Shown here piece after piece: positions 25,474 to 35,925 of a DNA stretch of 64,000 bases. The number at the start of each line of letters is the position of its first letter. Position 1 is the stretch's first letter. Below the pieces are notes generated by a model, which searched no databases, was not told the DNA's origin, and was given only the letters and a program-made list of their open reading frames with translations. The stretch is from assembly GCF_002205845.1 (NCBI RefSeq), contig NZ_NISI01000006.1, positions 186,001 to 250,000 on the forward strand, read 5' to 3'. The DNA is from Roseateles puraquae. Lineage in GTDB: Bacteria; Pseudomonadota; Gammaproteobacteria; Burkholderiales; Burkholderiaceae_C. Made by a program: the position numbers and the translations under genes.

Positions 25474-25685
25474 CGCACACATCCCCGGGTTGCTGCCGAG
25501 GCGTTGTTGGCAAACAGCGACAGATGCGCCGCTACAGTGCCGCCCATCAGCCGTGGCACAACGGCCTTCAGGGAGGAAAACACGCTCACCAAGCATGGCA
25601 GGTCAAGCCGCGCATGGGCGTGTTGGTGATCTTGCAGGCAGATGCACGCGGCTGATGCATCCTTTATCTCAACCTGCAAAAACAC

Positions 25686-26048
25686 ATGAAGAAGCTCAAC
25701 GCCCTCGCCCTGCTGGCCGTCGCCGTGCTGTCCACCGGCTGCGCCTCCATCCTGAACGACCCGACCCAGGCCGTGAACGTGACCTCCTCCAACGGCAAGC
25801 CCATCACCGGCTCGGTGGATGGCAAGCCCTTCACCGGCCCGGCCGTCGTGCAGTTCACGCGCGCCAAGGCTGACAAGGTCGTGACGGTCGAGACCGCCGG
25901 CTGCGCCAAGAACACCGCCGTCGCCAGCTCGGTCGACTCCAAGTTCTTCATCAACATCCTGAGCGGCGGCGCCTTCGGCTCCACCACCGACTACTCGACC
26001 GAACGCATGTGGAAGTACGCGGACTCGGTCGTCGTCAGCTGCCAGTGA
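25686..26048 (+). CDS. Small lipoprotein of unknown function
   Basis: A 120-residue protein with a lipoprotein signal (MKKLNALALLAVAVLSTGC; lipobox LSTGC). The mature part is short, contains a repeated G-K-P-[IF]-T-G element and ends in a cysteine (VVVSCQ). This resembles widespread periplasmic lipoproteins of about 120 residues that contain strands and a conserved SxFxxN segment (SKFFINIL). The function is unknown. It ends on the GTGA overlap with the DUF4105 gene, so the two are probably coupled. Confidence 0.8.
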   Translation: MKKLNALALLAVAVLSTGCASILNDPTQAVNVTSSNGKPITGSVDGKPFTGPAVVQFTRAKADKVVTVETAGCAKNTAVASSVDSKFFINILSGGAFGSTTDYSTERMWKYADSVVVSCQ

Positions 26049-27853
26049 TCCAGCGCCTGCGCTTGCGCATGCAAAGCGGCCTGCGGGCCGCTTTTGCATG
26101 GCTGTGCCTCGCCGCGCCCCACCTCACGGCCGCAGCGGCGCCTGACCTCGACGCGCTGGCCGCTCACCCGACCTGGGTGGCGTTGCTGCATGTGCGCCAG
26201 GGCGAGCCGATGGTGCGCGACCCCGGCTTCCTGCTGACGCTGCCGCACTTCTCGCTGCAGGCCGAGCTGCGGGCCACCCTCACGCTGCTGCAGGGCGACG
26301 ATGCCCAGGCCCTGTGCCGCTTCCCCGCGCGCTACACCTGGCTGCGCCACCAGGGCGCCCTGCCCGAGCGCTCGCTCGCCCATTGCGGCGAGCTGGTCGA
26401 GTTCCGGACCCGCGCGCCCATGGAACAGGTCGCGCTGGTGTTCGCGTCCGAGACGCTGAGCCAGCCCTCCAGCATGATGGGCCACGTGTTCCTGAAGCTG
26501 GGTGGCCATGACGCGACCGGCACCTTCCGCGAACACGCCATCTCCTTCTACACCGAGCCGGTCACGTGGAACCTGCCGCGGCTGTTCTGGCGCAGCCTGG
26601 TGGTGGGCATGCCGGGCTACTTCACCCTCGGTCCCTACGCCGACCAGGTGCGCGGCTACGTCGAACGCGAGGGCCGCAACCTTTGGGAGCATCCACTGGA
26701 GCTGGATGCCGCGCAGCGCGAGCTGCTGCAGGCCCACCTGATGGAACTGCGCCCGGTGCAGTTCACCTACTTCTTCCAGCGCTACAACTGCGCCACGCTC
26801 GTGCAGCAGGTGCTCGCGGTGGTGCAGCCCCGCGTGCTGGACCACCCCGATCTCTGGACCACGCCCAAGGACGTGGTGCGCGCTGCGCAACAGGCCGGCC
26901 TGCTGGGCCCGGCCGTGGCCGTGAGTGCGCCACGCTGGACGCTGCACCTGCTGGACCAGGCACTGACGAGCGACGACGTCGCGGCCGTGCAGCAAGCCGT
27001 GGCGCAGCAAACCCTGCCCCCGACGTCGGGCACCGACCCGCGCAGCTTCCTGCGCCAACAGGCCGCGCTCGCATTGAACCAGCAGTGGATGGCCAACGGC
27101 CAGCGCTCGCCAGAAGCCGGCACGGCCTACCGCCAGCGGCTGGAGACTGCCGCACCGGCGCAGTTGGCCCTGGCCAGCAACCCCGCGTTCAGCCCGGCCG
27201 CGGCGCCGCCGGACAGCCAGTTCAGCCTCAGCCTGCAGCGCCGGGACGGTGATGACGCCGTGGTGATGACCTTCCTGCCGGCCTCGCATCGGCTGGAAGA
27301 CCGCAACGACATGTACTTCAACGAAAGCGCGCTGCGCCTCTTCGAGGTGGCGCTGAGCCAATCGCTCCAGGGCCGCGGCGCACGGGTCGAGCGGGCCACC
27401 CTCTACGCCGTGGAGTCGCTGTTGCCGCGCGATCGTTTCACCGGCGGCCTGTCGGGTCGGTTCAAGATCGGCCACGAACCCCAGGCCGGCGGGGACCTGG
27501 CCAGCCGCGGCGCGCTGCTGGTGGAGGGCGGCCTCGGCATCACGCAGCGTTTCGGGCAGGACCTGGACATCTTCGCGCTCGCCACGGCCGGCGTCGGCGC
27601 GCGCCGCGGCGCCTATGTGTACGCCTCGCCCAGCGCGGGCTTCGTGCTGCGGCAGGTGTTCCAGATGAAGGCGATCGTCACGCTCAGCCTGCTGCACAAC
27701 GGCCTGGGCGACGGGCGGACCACCCGCGAGTGGCAGTGGACGCAGGCCAAATACCTCGGGCCGAACTGGACCCTGGTGGGCCGTTACACGCTGCGCGAGC
27801 GGGCGCAGCAGCGCGCACGCGAGGCGGAGCTGCAGCTCAAGCGCCTGTTCTGA
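26045..27853 (+). CDS. DUF4105 periplasmic/outer-membrane protein
   Basis: A protein of about 602 residues with an N-terminal signal sequence (AAFAWLCLAAPHLTAAAA) and a DUF4105 domain (about 100-260) that includes SSMMGHVFLKLG and FFQRYNCATL. The C-terminal ~200 residues are strand-rich with alternating hydrophobics, like an outer-membrane barrel. DUF4105 resembles the N-terminal part of lacto-N-biosidase chaperone-like proteins and has a papain/NlpC-like H-C pattern. The start is either GTG 26045, overlapping the previous stop, or ATG 26069; both keep the signal peptide. Confidence 0.82.
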   Translation: MIQRLRLRMQSGLRAAFAWLCLAAPHLTAAAAPDLDALAAHPTWVALLHVRQGEPMVRDPGFLLTLPHFSLQAELRATLTLLQGDDAQALCRFPARYTWLRHQGALPERSLAHCGELVEFRTRAPMEQVALVFASETLSQPSSMMGHVFLKLGGHDATGTFREHAISFYTEPVTWNLPRLFWRSLVVGMPGYFTLGPYADQVRGYVEREGRNLWEHPLELDAAQRELLQAHLMELRPVQFTYFFQRYNCATLVQQVLAVVQPRVLDHPDLWTTPKDVVRAAQQAGLLGPAVAVSAPRWTLHLLDQALTSDDVAAVQQAVAQQTLPPTSGTDPRSFLRQQAALALNQQWMANGQRSPEAGTAYRQRLETAAPAQLALASNPAFSPAAAPPDSQFSLSLQRRDGDDAVVMTFLPASHRLEDRNDMYFNESALRLFEVALSQSLQGRGARVERATLYAVESLLPRDRFTGGLSGRFKIGHEPQAGGDLASRGALLVEGGLGITQRFGQDLDIFALATAGVGARRGAYVYASPSAGFVLRQVFQMKAIVTLSLLHNGLGDGRTTREWQWTQAKYLGPNWTLVGRYTLRERAQQRAREAELQLKRLF

Positions 27854-27953
27854 CCCGGCATGCGGCCGAGGTCGCAACTCTCCCCTGCCACCTCGGTGAC
27901 AAGCGCGCGCCGCGGGCTGCGCCACACTGCGCCACCGCCCGAGGAACCGCGCC

Positions 27954-29216
<1,263 letters not shown>

Positions 29217-29295
29217 CACCGGCCACCCCGACGCCTGCGCGCAAGCCATCGCGGCTAGAGTCGGGCCCTTGCAAGAGAGGAGCCCGCGCCCGGCC

Positions 29296-31455
29296 ATGCA
29301 CGCCCACCCGCAGTTCGACCGCTACGCCCGTCACCTGGAGGGCGAGGCGCCCGCATTGGCGCGCCAATGGCTGGCCGGGATGCTGGAGGCCATGCGTGAC
29401 CCTGCTGCCGCGGGCGTCGCCCACCTGGACCGCAAGGGGCTGTCAGGACTGCTGATGGCGGTCGAGCCCTTGCGCATGCACATCGGCGAATGCCTGTCGG
29501 GGCATCTGATCCAGGGCATCCAGGGCGCCGAGGCGCGGCTGCTCGGCCGCAGCGCGAGCGCCTCGGCCCTGAGCGGTTTCGACATCGATCAACTCACCCT
29601 GGTCGACGAGACGCAGGCCGAGAAGGACATCGAGATCTCCCGCGTCGTGCAACTCGTCGAGCTGAAGCTCGAATGGGAGCTGCGCGAGCTGCAGGGCCTG
29701 ACCGCCACGCTGGTCACCGACGCCCGCCAGGGCGAGGACCCCATGCTGTGCAGCCCGGCCGTGCTGGCCCGCGCCATCAGCCAGACGGTGTACGAGCAGG
29801 TGCTGGAGCCCGAGCAGCAGGCGCTGTGGATGCGCCTGGCCGCCCCCATCCTGGTGGAGCAACTGCGCCCCTTCCTGCCCACGCTGGTGGAGCAGCTCAA
29901 GGGCCAGGGCCTGCAGGCGCCGCGCTACCGCGCCATCCTCGCCCCCAATTCCAGCGCCGTGCTCAAGGCGGGCGAGCCCCCCGGTGCGGCGCCGCCCGCG
30001 GGGAGCGGCGCAGCCGGCATGGTCGCCGTGCCGGGCATCGCAGCGGAGCAGCTGCAAACCCTGCTGCGCGCCATGCCTCTGCTGCAACGCGGCCTGCCCG
30101 CGGCGGCACGCGCTGCAGCACCCGCGCTGCCGCTGGCCGAGGGAGAACCCGCCTTCAGCCTGCAGCCGATGGGCCCGGGGCCGGCCGACACCGAGGCCGC
30201 CGCAGCATCACATGCCTTGCTCGGCCGCCTGTTCGAGCGGCTGCTGGACGACCCGCAGCTGGCGCCCGCGCTGCGGGGCGCCATCGCCAGGCTCGAGGCG
30301 CCGGTGCGCCAACTCGCGGCCCATGACCCGGCTGTGCTGGCGTCGGAGCAGCACCCGGCCTGGGCGCTGATCAACAAGATCGCGAGCCATTCCGCCGAGA
30401 TGCCCGCGCATGACGCCGAGCGCGGCGAGGCCTTCCAGCGCTTCGTCGAACCGCTGGTGGCGCGCCTGCAGGACGACGAACCCGCCGAGCCCCAGGCCTA
30501 TGTCCAGGCCCTGGCGCAGGTGCAGACCTTCATCGATGACGAGCGGGCCCAGCAGGTCGAGCGCACGCGCCCGGCCACCAATGCCCTGAGCCAGATGGAG
30601 GCCGAGCGCCGGCTGCTGCCGCTGATGCGCGACCAGGTCGAACTGCAGCTCACGCGCGCGCAGGACGTGAGCCCGCTGGTGCAGACCTTCCTGCGCGGTC
30701 CCTGGATCGAAGTGCTGGCCAAGGTGATGGCGACCGACGGTGCCGAGTCGCCCGAAGCGCAGGCCCTGGTCGGTACCGTGGACGAACTGCTGGCCAGCCT
30801 GCAACGCCCTGAAACGCCCGAGGCCCGCGCCGAATTGCGCCGCCGCCTGCCCCGCCTGATCGGCCGCGTGCAGCAAGGCATGGCCCTCATCGACCTGCCC
30901 CAGCAGCACCGCAACCGGGTGCTGGCCGAACTGATGCAGACCCATCGGCGCCATCTTGCCGAAAAGACGGAGAAGACCGAGAAGGCCGAAGCACCCACCG
31001 AGCCCGCCGCCCAAGCCCCGGTGGCCGCAGCACCCGCCGTGGCCGTTGCTGCCGCGTCGCCACCGGTGGCACCCGCCGCGCGGCCCGAGCCCGAGCTGGC
31101 CAGCGAGGCCCCTGACGCCTGGCAGGGCCACGAGACCCACGTCGGCACCCTGCCCACCGTGCCGATGGCGCTGGACGCCACCGACACGACCGAGGACTGG
31201 ATCGACGGCCTGCGCGCCGGCCGCCGCTGCAAGCTCTACCTGCAGGGCGTGTGGGCGACTGCACAGCTGGCCTGGGCCAGCGACAACGGTGCGCTGTTCA
31301 TGTTCACCAGCAACCTGGCCGGCGGCATGCACTCGATGACGCGGCGGGCGCTCAAGCGGCTGCGCAGCGAAGGCCTGGCCACCGACCTGGCCGACCCGAC
31401 GCCCGTGCAGCGCGCCCTGGGCGGCCTGCTGCAGGCCTTGGGCAGCCAGGGCTGA
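29296..31455 (+). CDS. DUF1631 family protein
   Basis: A 719-residue protein of the DUF1631 family, restricted mainly to beta- and gammaproteobacteria. It is helical throughout, with a low-complexity Ala/Pro/Glu linker (about 555-610). A C-terminal PilZ-like barrel follows, read as WIDGLRAGRRCKLYLQG and NGALFMFTSN. The start ATG 29296 is chosen over an in-frame TTG nine codons upstream. Some family members have been reported in cyclic-di-GMP or envelope contexts, but no function can be claimed here. Confidence 0.85.
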   Translation: MHAHPQFDRYARHLEGEAPALARQWLAGMLEAMRDPAAAGVAHLDRKGLSGLLMAVEPLRMHIGECLSGHLIQGIQGAEARLLGRSASASALSGFDIDQLTLVDETQAEKDIEISRVVQLVELKLEWELRELQGLTATLVTDARQGEDPMLCSPAVLARAISQTVYEQVLEPEQQALWMRLAAPILVEQLRPFLPTLVEQLKGQGLQAPRYRAILAPNSSAVLKAGEPPGAAPPAGSGAAGMVAVPGIAAEQLQTLLRAMPLLQRGLPAAARAAAPALPLAEGEPAFSLQPMGPGPADTEAAAASHALLGRLFERLLDDPQLAPALRGAIARLEAPVRQLAAHDPAVLASEQHPAWALINKIASHSAEMPAHDAERGEAFQRFVEPLVARLQDDEPAEPQAYVQALAQVQTFIDDERAQQVERTRPATNALSQMEAERRLLPLMRDQVELQLTRAQDVSPLVQTFLRGPWIEVLAKVMATDGAESPEAQALVGTVDELLASLQRPETPEARAELRRRLPRLIGRVQQGMALIDLPQQHRNRVLAELMQTHRRHLAEKTEKTEKAEAPTEPAAQAPVAAAPAVAVAAASPPVAPAARPEPELASEAPDAWQGHETHVGTLPTVPMALDATDTTEDWIDGLRAGRRCKLYLQGVWATAQLAWASDNGALFMFTSNLAGGMHSMTRRALKRLRSEGLATDLADPTPVQRALGGLLQALGSQG

Positions 31456-31456
31456 C

Positions 31457-33232
31457 CTAACGCGGCGCCAGCACGAAGTCCGGGTGGATGTCGCGCAGCC
31501 CGTGGCGCGGGAAGTCGATGCGCACCTGCTCGTCGCTGCACGCCTTCACCTCACCCCAGCCAAAGCGTCTGACCCGCACCCGCTGCCCCGCCTCGAAGCG
31601 CGCCGGGCGCGCCGCCACGGCTTCCGGGTGCACGGCCGGTGCGGGCCGCCCCTGAGCCCGCTCAGCCGCCAGCAAGCGGGTAAAGCGGGCGCAGCTGTCA
31701 CAGTGGCCGCAACGGTCGGCGCCGTTGTCCAGCGCTTCGCCGAAGTGGGCCAGCACCGTCGCCCAGCGACAGCCGCCGGCCTTGGCATACAACACCATCG
31801 CCGCCAGGCCGTCACGGTCGCTGTCGCGACGCTGCTGGGCCATCGCCTCGGCGGCGCTGACAACGGCCTGGGGCGCCCGGCGCGCGGCCGGTGCTGCGGG
31901 CTTCAAGCCCGTGGCCTCGTTGCCGCGCAGGGCTCGGGCGGACCGCAGGGCCACCAGCACCCGCTCCAGGCGCCGCTGCGGCAGGCGCACCATCTCGGCC
32001 AGCGCCGCCGGCAGCCAGCCGCCTTGCGGGGTCTGGCTGCTCAGGGCTTGCCAGACCGCGGCGAGTTCCTCGCGCGAGGGCGGCTGGCCGCCCGCGAAGA
32101 ACTGCTGCAGCGCCCGGTCGCCCTCGCGGAACAGCAGCAAGGCCTCGGCCGGCTCGCCGTCGCGGCCCGCGCGGCCGGACTCCTGCACATAGGCCTCGAT
32201 GGACGCGGGCATCTGCGCATGCAGCACCAGGCGGATGTCGGGTTTGTCGATCCCCATGCCGAAGGCGTTGGTCGCCACCATGACCCGGCACTCGCCGCGC
32301 ATGAAGGCCTCCTGCGCCGCCTCGCGGTCGCGCGCCGGCAGCTTGCCGTGGTACAGGCCCACACCCCCGGCCAGCCCGGAAAGCGCGCTCAGCTCACGCT
32401 GCAGCGCCGTGGCCTCGCGCACCGTGGCGCAATAGACGATGGCGCTGCCCTCGCAGGCCATCAGTCGCTGGCCAATGAGCTCGCGCCGCGCTGCCTCGGT
32501 CTGCGGCAGCTCCACGGCGAGCTGCAGGGTTGGCCGGTACACGCCGTGGCAGAGCACGCCCTCGCGCGGGATGGCCAGTGCCTCGGCGATCTCGCGCTGC
32601 ACCGCCACCGGCGCCGTGGCCGTGAGGGCCAGCACCGGTGGTCGCCCGAGCGCACGCCGCGCGTCGCGCAGCGCACTGAACGCCGGACGGAAATCGTGGC
32701 CCCACTGGGTGATGCAGTGCGCCTCGTCCACCACCAGCAGGCCCACGCGCTGCTCTTGCAGCAGGCCCAGCGTGCGCGGGTCGGCCAGGCGCTCAGGCGT
32801 GGTGAAGAGCACCCGCACGGCACCCCGGGTCAGCAGCGCCTCGGTCTCCAGTCGCGTGTTGGCATCCACGCCCGAATGCAGCTGCCGCGCGGCAATGCCA
32901 CGGGCCTGCAGCGTGTCGCACTGGTCTTTCATCAGCGCGATCAAGGGCGAGATGACGACCGTCAGGCTGTCACGCAGCACCGCGGGCAGCTGGTAGCACA
33001 GCGACTTGCCCGCGCCGGTGGGCATGACGGCCAAGGTGTTCTGCCCGGCCAGCACCCGCTCGATGACCTCGGCCTGCCCCGGCCGCAAGGCCTGCAGGCC
33101 GAAGACGCGGCGCAGCGTCTGGCGCAGCTTGACGGGCGTCACCGGCTCACGCGGCGGCAACTTCTCGGGTGGCGGCGCAGGGCGGGGCGAGTCTTCACGC
33201 GGGCCGAGCCGCCAGGCGGTGGCGGCGCTCAT
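31457..33232 (-). CDS. recQ: RecQ-type ATP-dependent DNA helicase with DUF3553-like tail
   Basis: A 591-residue superfamily 2 helicase: Walker A TGAGKS (72-77), DEAH (169-172), the aromatic-rich loop HDFRPAF, motif V ATNAFGMGIDKPDIR and motif VI QESGRAGRDG. A zinc-binding CGHCDSC pair follows at about 510-520. The winged-helix part is shortened and there is no HRDC domain. Instead the last ~45 residues (FEAGQRVRVRRFGWGEV) resemble the small DUF3553 DNA-interaction module. It is probably a DNA-repair helicase. Its ATG overlaps the stop of the upstream alpha/beta hydrolase gene. Confidence 0.92.
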   Translation of the reverse strand: MSAATAWRLGPREDSPRPAPPPEKLPPREPVTPVKLRQTLRRVFGLQALRPGQAEVIERVLAGQNTLAVMPTGAGKSLCYQLPAVLRDSLTVVISPLIALMKDQCDTLQARGIAARQLHSGVDANTRLETEALLTRGAVRVLFTTPERLADPRTLGLLQEQRVGLLVVDEAHCITQWGHDFRPAFSALRDARRALGRPPVLALTATAPVAVQREIAEALAIPREGVLCHGVYRPTLQLAVELPQTEAARRELIGQRLMACEGSAIVYCATVREATALQRELSALSGLAGGVGLYHGKLPARDREAAQEAFMRGECRVMVATNAFGMGIDKPDIRLVLHAQMPASIEAYVQESGRAGRDGEPAEALLLFREGDRALQQFFAGGQPPSREELAAVWQALSSQTPQGGWLPAALAEMVRLPQRRLERVLVALRSARALRGNEATGLKPAAPAARRAPQAVVSAAEAMAQQRRDSDRDGLAAMVLYAKAGGCRWATVLAHFGEALDNGADRCGHCDSCARFTRLLAAERAQGRPAPAVHPEAVAARPARFEAGQRVRVRRFGWGEVKACSDEQVRIDFPRHGLRDIHPDFVLAPR

Positions 33233-33987
33233 CGCGTGGCCTCGCGCCGGCCGGCCAGCACGCGGGTCACCCGGTCCAGCACCTCGGGCGCCCAGCCCAT
33301 GCCGAGGTGGCTGGCTTCCACCTCGATGTCACGCGCCAGCGGCCAGCCGCGCGCATGGCGGCAGGCCTGCCAGGCCACCACGCCGTCGCGCCGGCTGTAG
33401 AGCGACACCGTGGGCACCGGCGGCGGCTCGGCCAGGCGCTCGCGCAGGTCGGCCCCGACCGGGGCCCGCTGCCCACTGAGCAGGCGGAAGAGCCAGCCCA
33501 CATGCGTGTCGTCCACGCTGCCGCTGAACGGCGTGCCGATGGTGACCACCTGCTGCACGCGGTCGGGCCAGCGCTTGGCCAGCTCGCGGGCATAGAAGCC
33601 GCCCAGGCTCCAGCCCACCAGGCTCAGCTCGCGCGCCGGCGCGGCCCGCTTGGCCACGCGCTCGGCGAGGTCATCAAGCCAGGCCTGCACGTCGCCGCGC
33701 GGCCCGGTGTTCAGGCCCTGGCCCCAGTCCAGCGCCCGGAACCCGGCCCGTGCCAAGTGGCGCCTCAGCGGCCACAGGGTGCGGCCGTCGGTCCCGAGCC
33801 CGGGAAACAGCACGACGGTATGGCCGCCGCCCACCGCGCGCGGCGCATCACGCCAGGCAGCGGCGGCCCGCACGGCCTCCAGCGTGGCGCGCAACGGTTC
33901 GGAGGCCAGCAGCGACAGGGCGGGCCGACGGCTGGTCGCCGGCCGGGAAGGGCCAGCGGCCGGCAGGGAGGACGGGGTGGCATTCAT
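33229..33987 (-). CDS. Alpha/beta-hydrolase
   Basis: A 252-residue hydrolase with the oxyanion strand VVLFPGLGTDG, the nucleophile elbow GWSLGG and a late histidine in SHLGMG. This lipase/esterase layout is often annotated as PGAP1-like or 'permease'. No signal peptide is clear. The start at 33987 (MNATPSS) is preferred to the longer open frame because residues before it are not hydrolase-like. It is coupled to recQ by an ATGA overlap; the functional link, if any, is unknown. Confidence 0.85.
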   Translation of the reverse strand: MNATPSSLPAAGPSRPATSRRPALSLLASEPLRATLEAVRAAAAWRDAPRAVGGGHTVVLFPGLGTDGRTLWPLRRHLARAGFRALDWGQGLNTGPRGDVQAWLDDLAERVAKRAAPARELSLVGWSLGGFYARELAKRWPDRVQQVVTIGTPFSGSVDDTHVGWLFRLLSGQRAPVGADLRERLAEPPPVPTVSLYSRRDGVVAWQACRHARGWPLARDIEVEASHLGMGWAPEVLDRVTRVLAGRREATR

Positions 33988-34114
33988 GGCCTCATGCTGG
34001 GGCGCGCGGCAGCGGGCATATGCCAGCGCGCCGGACGGCAGCTTGTAGGACAGGCGGCGATGCGGCGCCCTCCTACGCCCATCGCCGCGGGCCTGCGGGC
34101 ACACTGGCCCGACC

Positions 34115-34510
34115 ATGACCAGCTTCTTCAAACCCTACCTCGTCGCCCTGCTTGTCATGGGTGTGCTCGACGCCCTCTGGCTGGGCATGCTGGCGCGTGA
34201 CTTCTACCGCCAAGAAATGGGCGCGCAGATGGCCGAGTAGGTGCGCTGGCTGCCGGCGGCGCTGTTCTATTTCGGCTACCCGGCGGCCTTGGTGGCGCTG
34301 GCGCTGTTCCCGGCCGGCCAGCCGCTGGCGCACCAGGTCGCCCGGGCCGCCCTCGTCGGCCTGGTGGGCTATGGCGTCTATGACCTCACCAACCTCGCCA
34401 CGCTGCAGCACTGGCCGGTGCGGCTGGCCGTGGTCGACACGGCCTGGGGCTGCTTGGCGAGCACGCTGGCCGGCGGTGCGGCGGCGTGGGTCGCGCAGCG
34501 CTATTCGTAG
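34115..34510 (+). pseudogene. DUF2177 membrane protein interrupted by an amber codon
   Basis: ATG 34115 opens a DUF2177 reading (KPYLVALLVMGVLDALWLG), interrupted by TAG at 34238-34240 (codon 42). Without any frame change the family sequence continues (VRWLPAALFYFGYPAAL) to the stop at 34510. The combined length, 131 residues with four helices, is normal for DUF2177. So a single nonsense change has split an otherwise intact gene. It may be recent decay, a sequencing error or, less likely, suppressed. No ribosome site precedes the GTG at 34241. Confidence 0.85.
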
Positions 34511-35838
34511 ATCAAGCCACCGCCGGCCGCACCGCCCTGGGCGTCATCACCGCCCAGGATGAGCACGCGGCCGTCGGCCAGCGGCGTGACGGTGTGCCAG
34601 GCCCGACCCGCCGGCATGGCCGCCAGCGCGGCGGCGGCGGGGCCATAGCGACTGGCCGAGCGCGCCGCTGGTTCACCTGCCGTGAAGCCGCCGAAGAGCC
34701 GGACCTGACCATCCGCCCCGAGCAGGCTGCGCACCAGGCTGCGCGGCGTGTCCAGCCGCCCCTGGGGCTGCAAGGTCTGCGTGGTGGGGTCGAAGACCAG
34801 CACGGTGTCCAGCGGCTGGAAGCCCGTGTCGGTGCGCAGCTCGCCGCCAAGCACCCAGACGCGGCCGTCCGCCAGCCGGTGGGCGGCATGCATGGCGCGC
34901 CGCTCGCCGTCCAGCGGCGAGGCGACCGGCTCGAAGCGCTCGGTGCGCGGGTCGAACACCTCGGCCAGGCGCTGCGTCGGCCCGACGTGATCCCCGCCCA
35001 CGATGAGCACCCGGCCGTCCGCCAGCAGCGTGGCGGTCGGGAATTCGCGCGCGTTCTGCATCGCCGTCGCCACGAGGCGAAAGCGCCGGGTGGCCGGGTC
35101 CCAGAGTTCCACGCTGGCACTGTCCAGCCCACCCACCAGCAGCACCCGGCCATCAGCCAGCGCCACGGCCGCATGCCGGCTGCGCGGGCGCACCGGCCAG
35201 CCGGCTGGCTCGACGGCGCCGCTGCGCAGGTCCACCAACTCGGCGAAGCCAGCGCTGCTCAGGCTCACCTGGCCGCCGACCACCAGGGCCCGGTCGTCGG
35301 CCAGCGCCACGGCCGTGTGCTGCGCCCGGCCCGTCGCCAGGCTGCCGATGCGCGTGAAGCGGCGGGTCGCGGGGTCGAAGCGGTCGATGGCCTCCGACAT
35401 CGTGGGCAGCCCGCGCGACCCGCCCAGGACGATGACACCGCCGTCACGCGCCGCGAGGGCCGCGTGGTATTGCAACGGCTCGGGTGTGGCCAGGGGCAGG
35501 TAGCGGTCGCGGTACTGCGGCGTCACCGTCAGCTCGCGGCGCTGCGCCGGCTGGCCCGGCACCTCGACGATGAGCGTGTAGCGGCGCGGCCCGGCCAGCA
35601 CCGGCGTGCTGACCGGCACGCCGCTCTGCACGGCGCCCACATCGGGCTCGATGCGGCCAGCACCACCCCTGAAGACGGCCGTCAGCTGCGCCGCCTCGCC
35701 CACGGCAACCGCAGCGGCCTCGAAGCTCTGGATGCCGGGCGCGGCCGGGGGCGAGCCGCCACCGCCACAGCCGGCCAGGCCCAGGGCGGCGGTGGAGGCC
35801 AGGAAATGGCGGCGGGTATGGGCTGAGGCAGACATCAT
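34501..35838 (-). CDS. Tat-exported Kelch-repeat lipoprotein
   Basis: A 445-residue protein. Its signal peptide combines a twin-arginine motif (TRRHFLAST) with a lipobox (LAGC), so it should be exported folded and lipidated. After a short Ig-like region come about six Kelch-type blades. Each has a DGRVL[IL][VL]GG strand pair preceded by the V-A-L-A-D type repeat, giving a beta-propeller. The ligand is unknown. It is convergent with the DUF2177 gene (10-base overlap) and divergent from a LysR regulator. Start codons at 35838 or 35835 are equivalent. Confidence 0.85.
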   Translation of the reverse strand: MMSASAHTRRHFLASTAALGLAGCGGGGSPPAAPGIQSFEAAAVAVGEAAQLTAVFRGGAGRIEPDVGAVQSGVPVSTPVLAGPRRYTLIVEVPGQPAQRRELTVTPQYRDRYLPLATPEPLQYHAALAARDGGVIVLGGSRGLPTMSEAIDRFDPATRRFTRIGSLATGRAQHTAVALADDRALVVGGQVSLSSAGFAELVDLRSGAVEPAGWPVRPRSRHAAVALADGRVLLVGGLDSASVELWDPATRRFRLVATAMQNAREFPTATLLADGRVLIVGGDHVGPTQRLAEVFDPRTERFEPVASPLDGERRAMHAAHRLADGRVWVLGGELRTDTGFQPLDTVLVFDPTTQTLQPQGRLDTPRSLVRSLLGADGQVRLFGGFTAGEPAARSASRYGPAAAALAAMPAGRAWHTVTPLADGRVLILGGDDAQGGAAGGGLIYE

Positions 35839-35897
35839 CAAGCGCAGGTGGAAGCAGGTCAGGTCACGCATGCTGGGGACAGGCCCGGTCACCGTAA

Positions 35898-35917
35898 ATT
35901 CCGGAATAGGTGATACC
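35898..35917. promoter_or_regulatory. Candidate operator between Kelch and LysR genes
   Basis: The 87-base divergent gap holds a perfect ten-base palindrome ATTCCGGAAT (35898-35907) and, two bases on, GGTGATACC (35909-35917, a GGT-N3-ACC dyad). Both are AT-richer than the surroundings and lie just upstream of the LysR start. They are plausible autoregulator sites. Confidence 0.45.
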
Positions 35918-35925
35918 TTTTCGGC

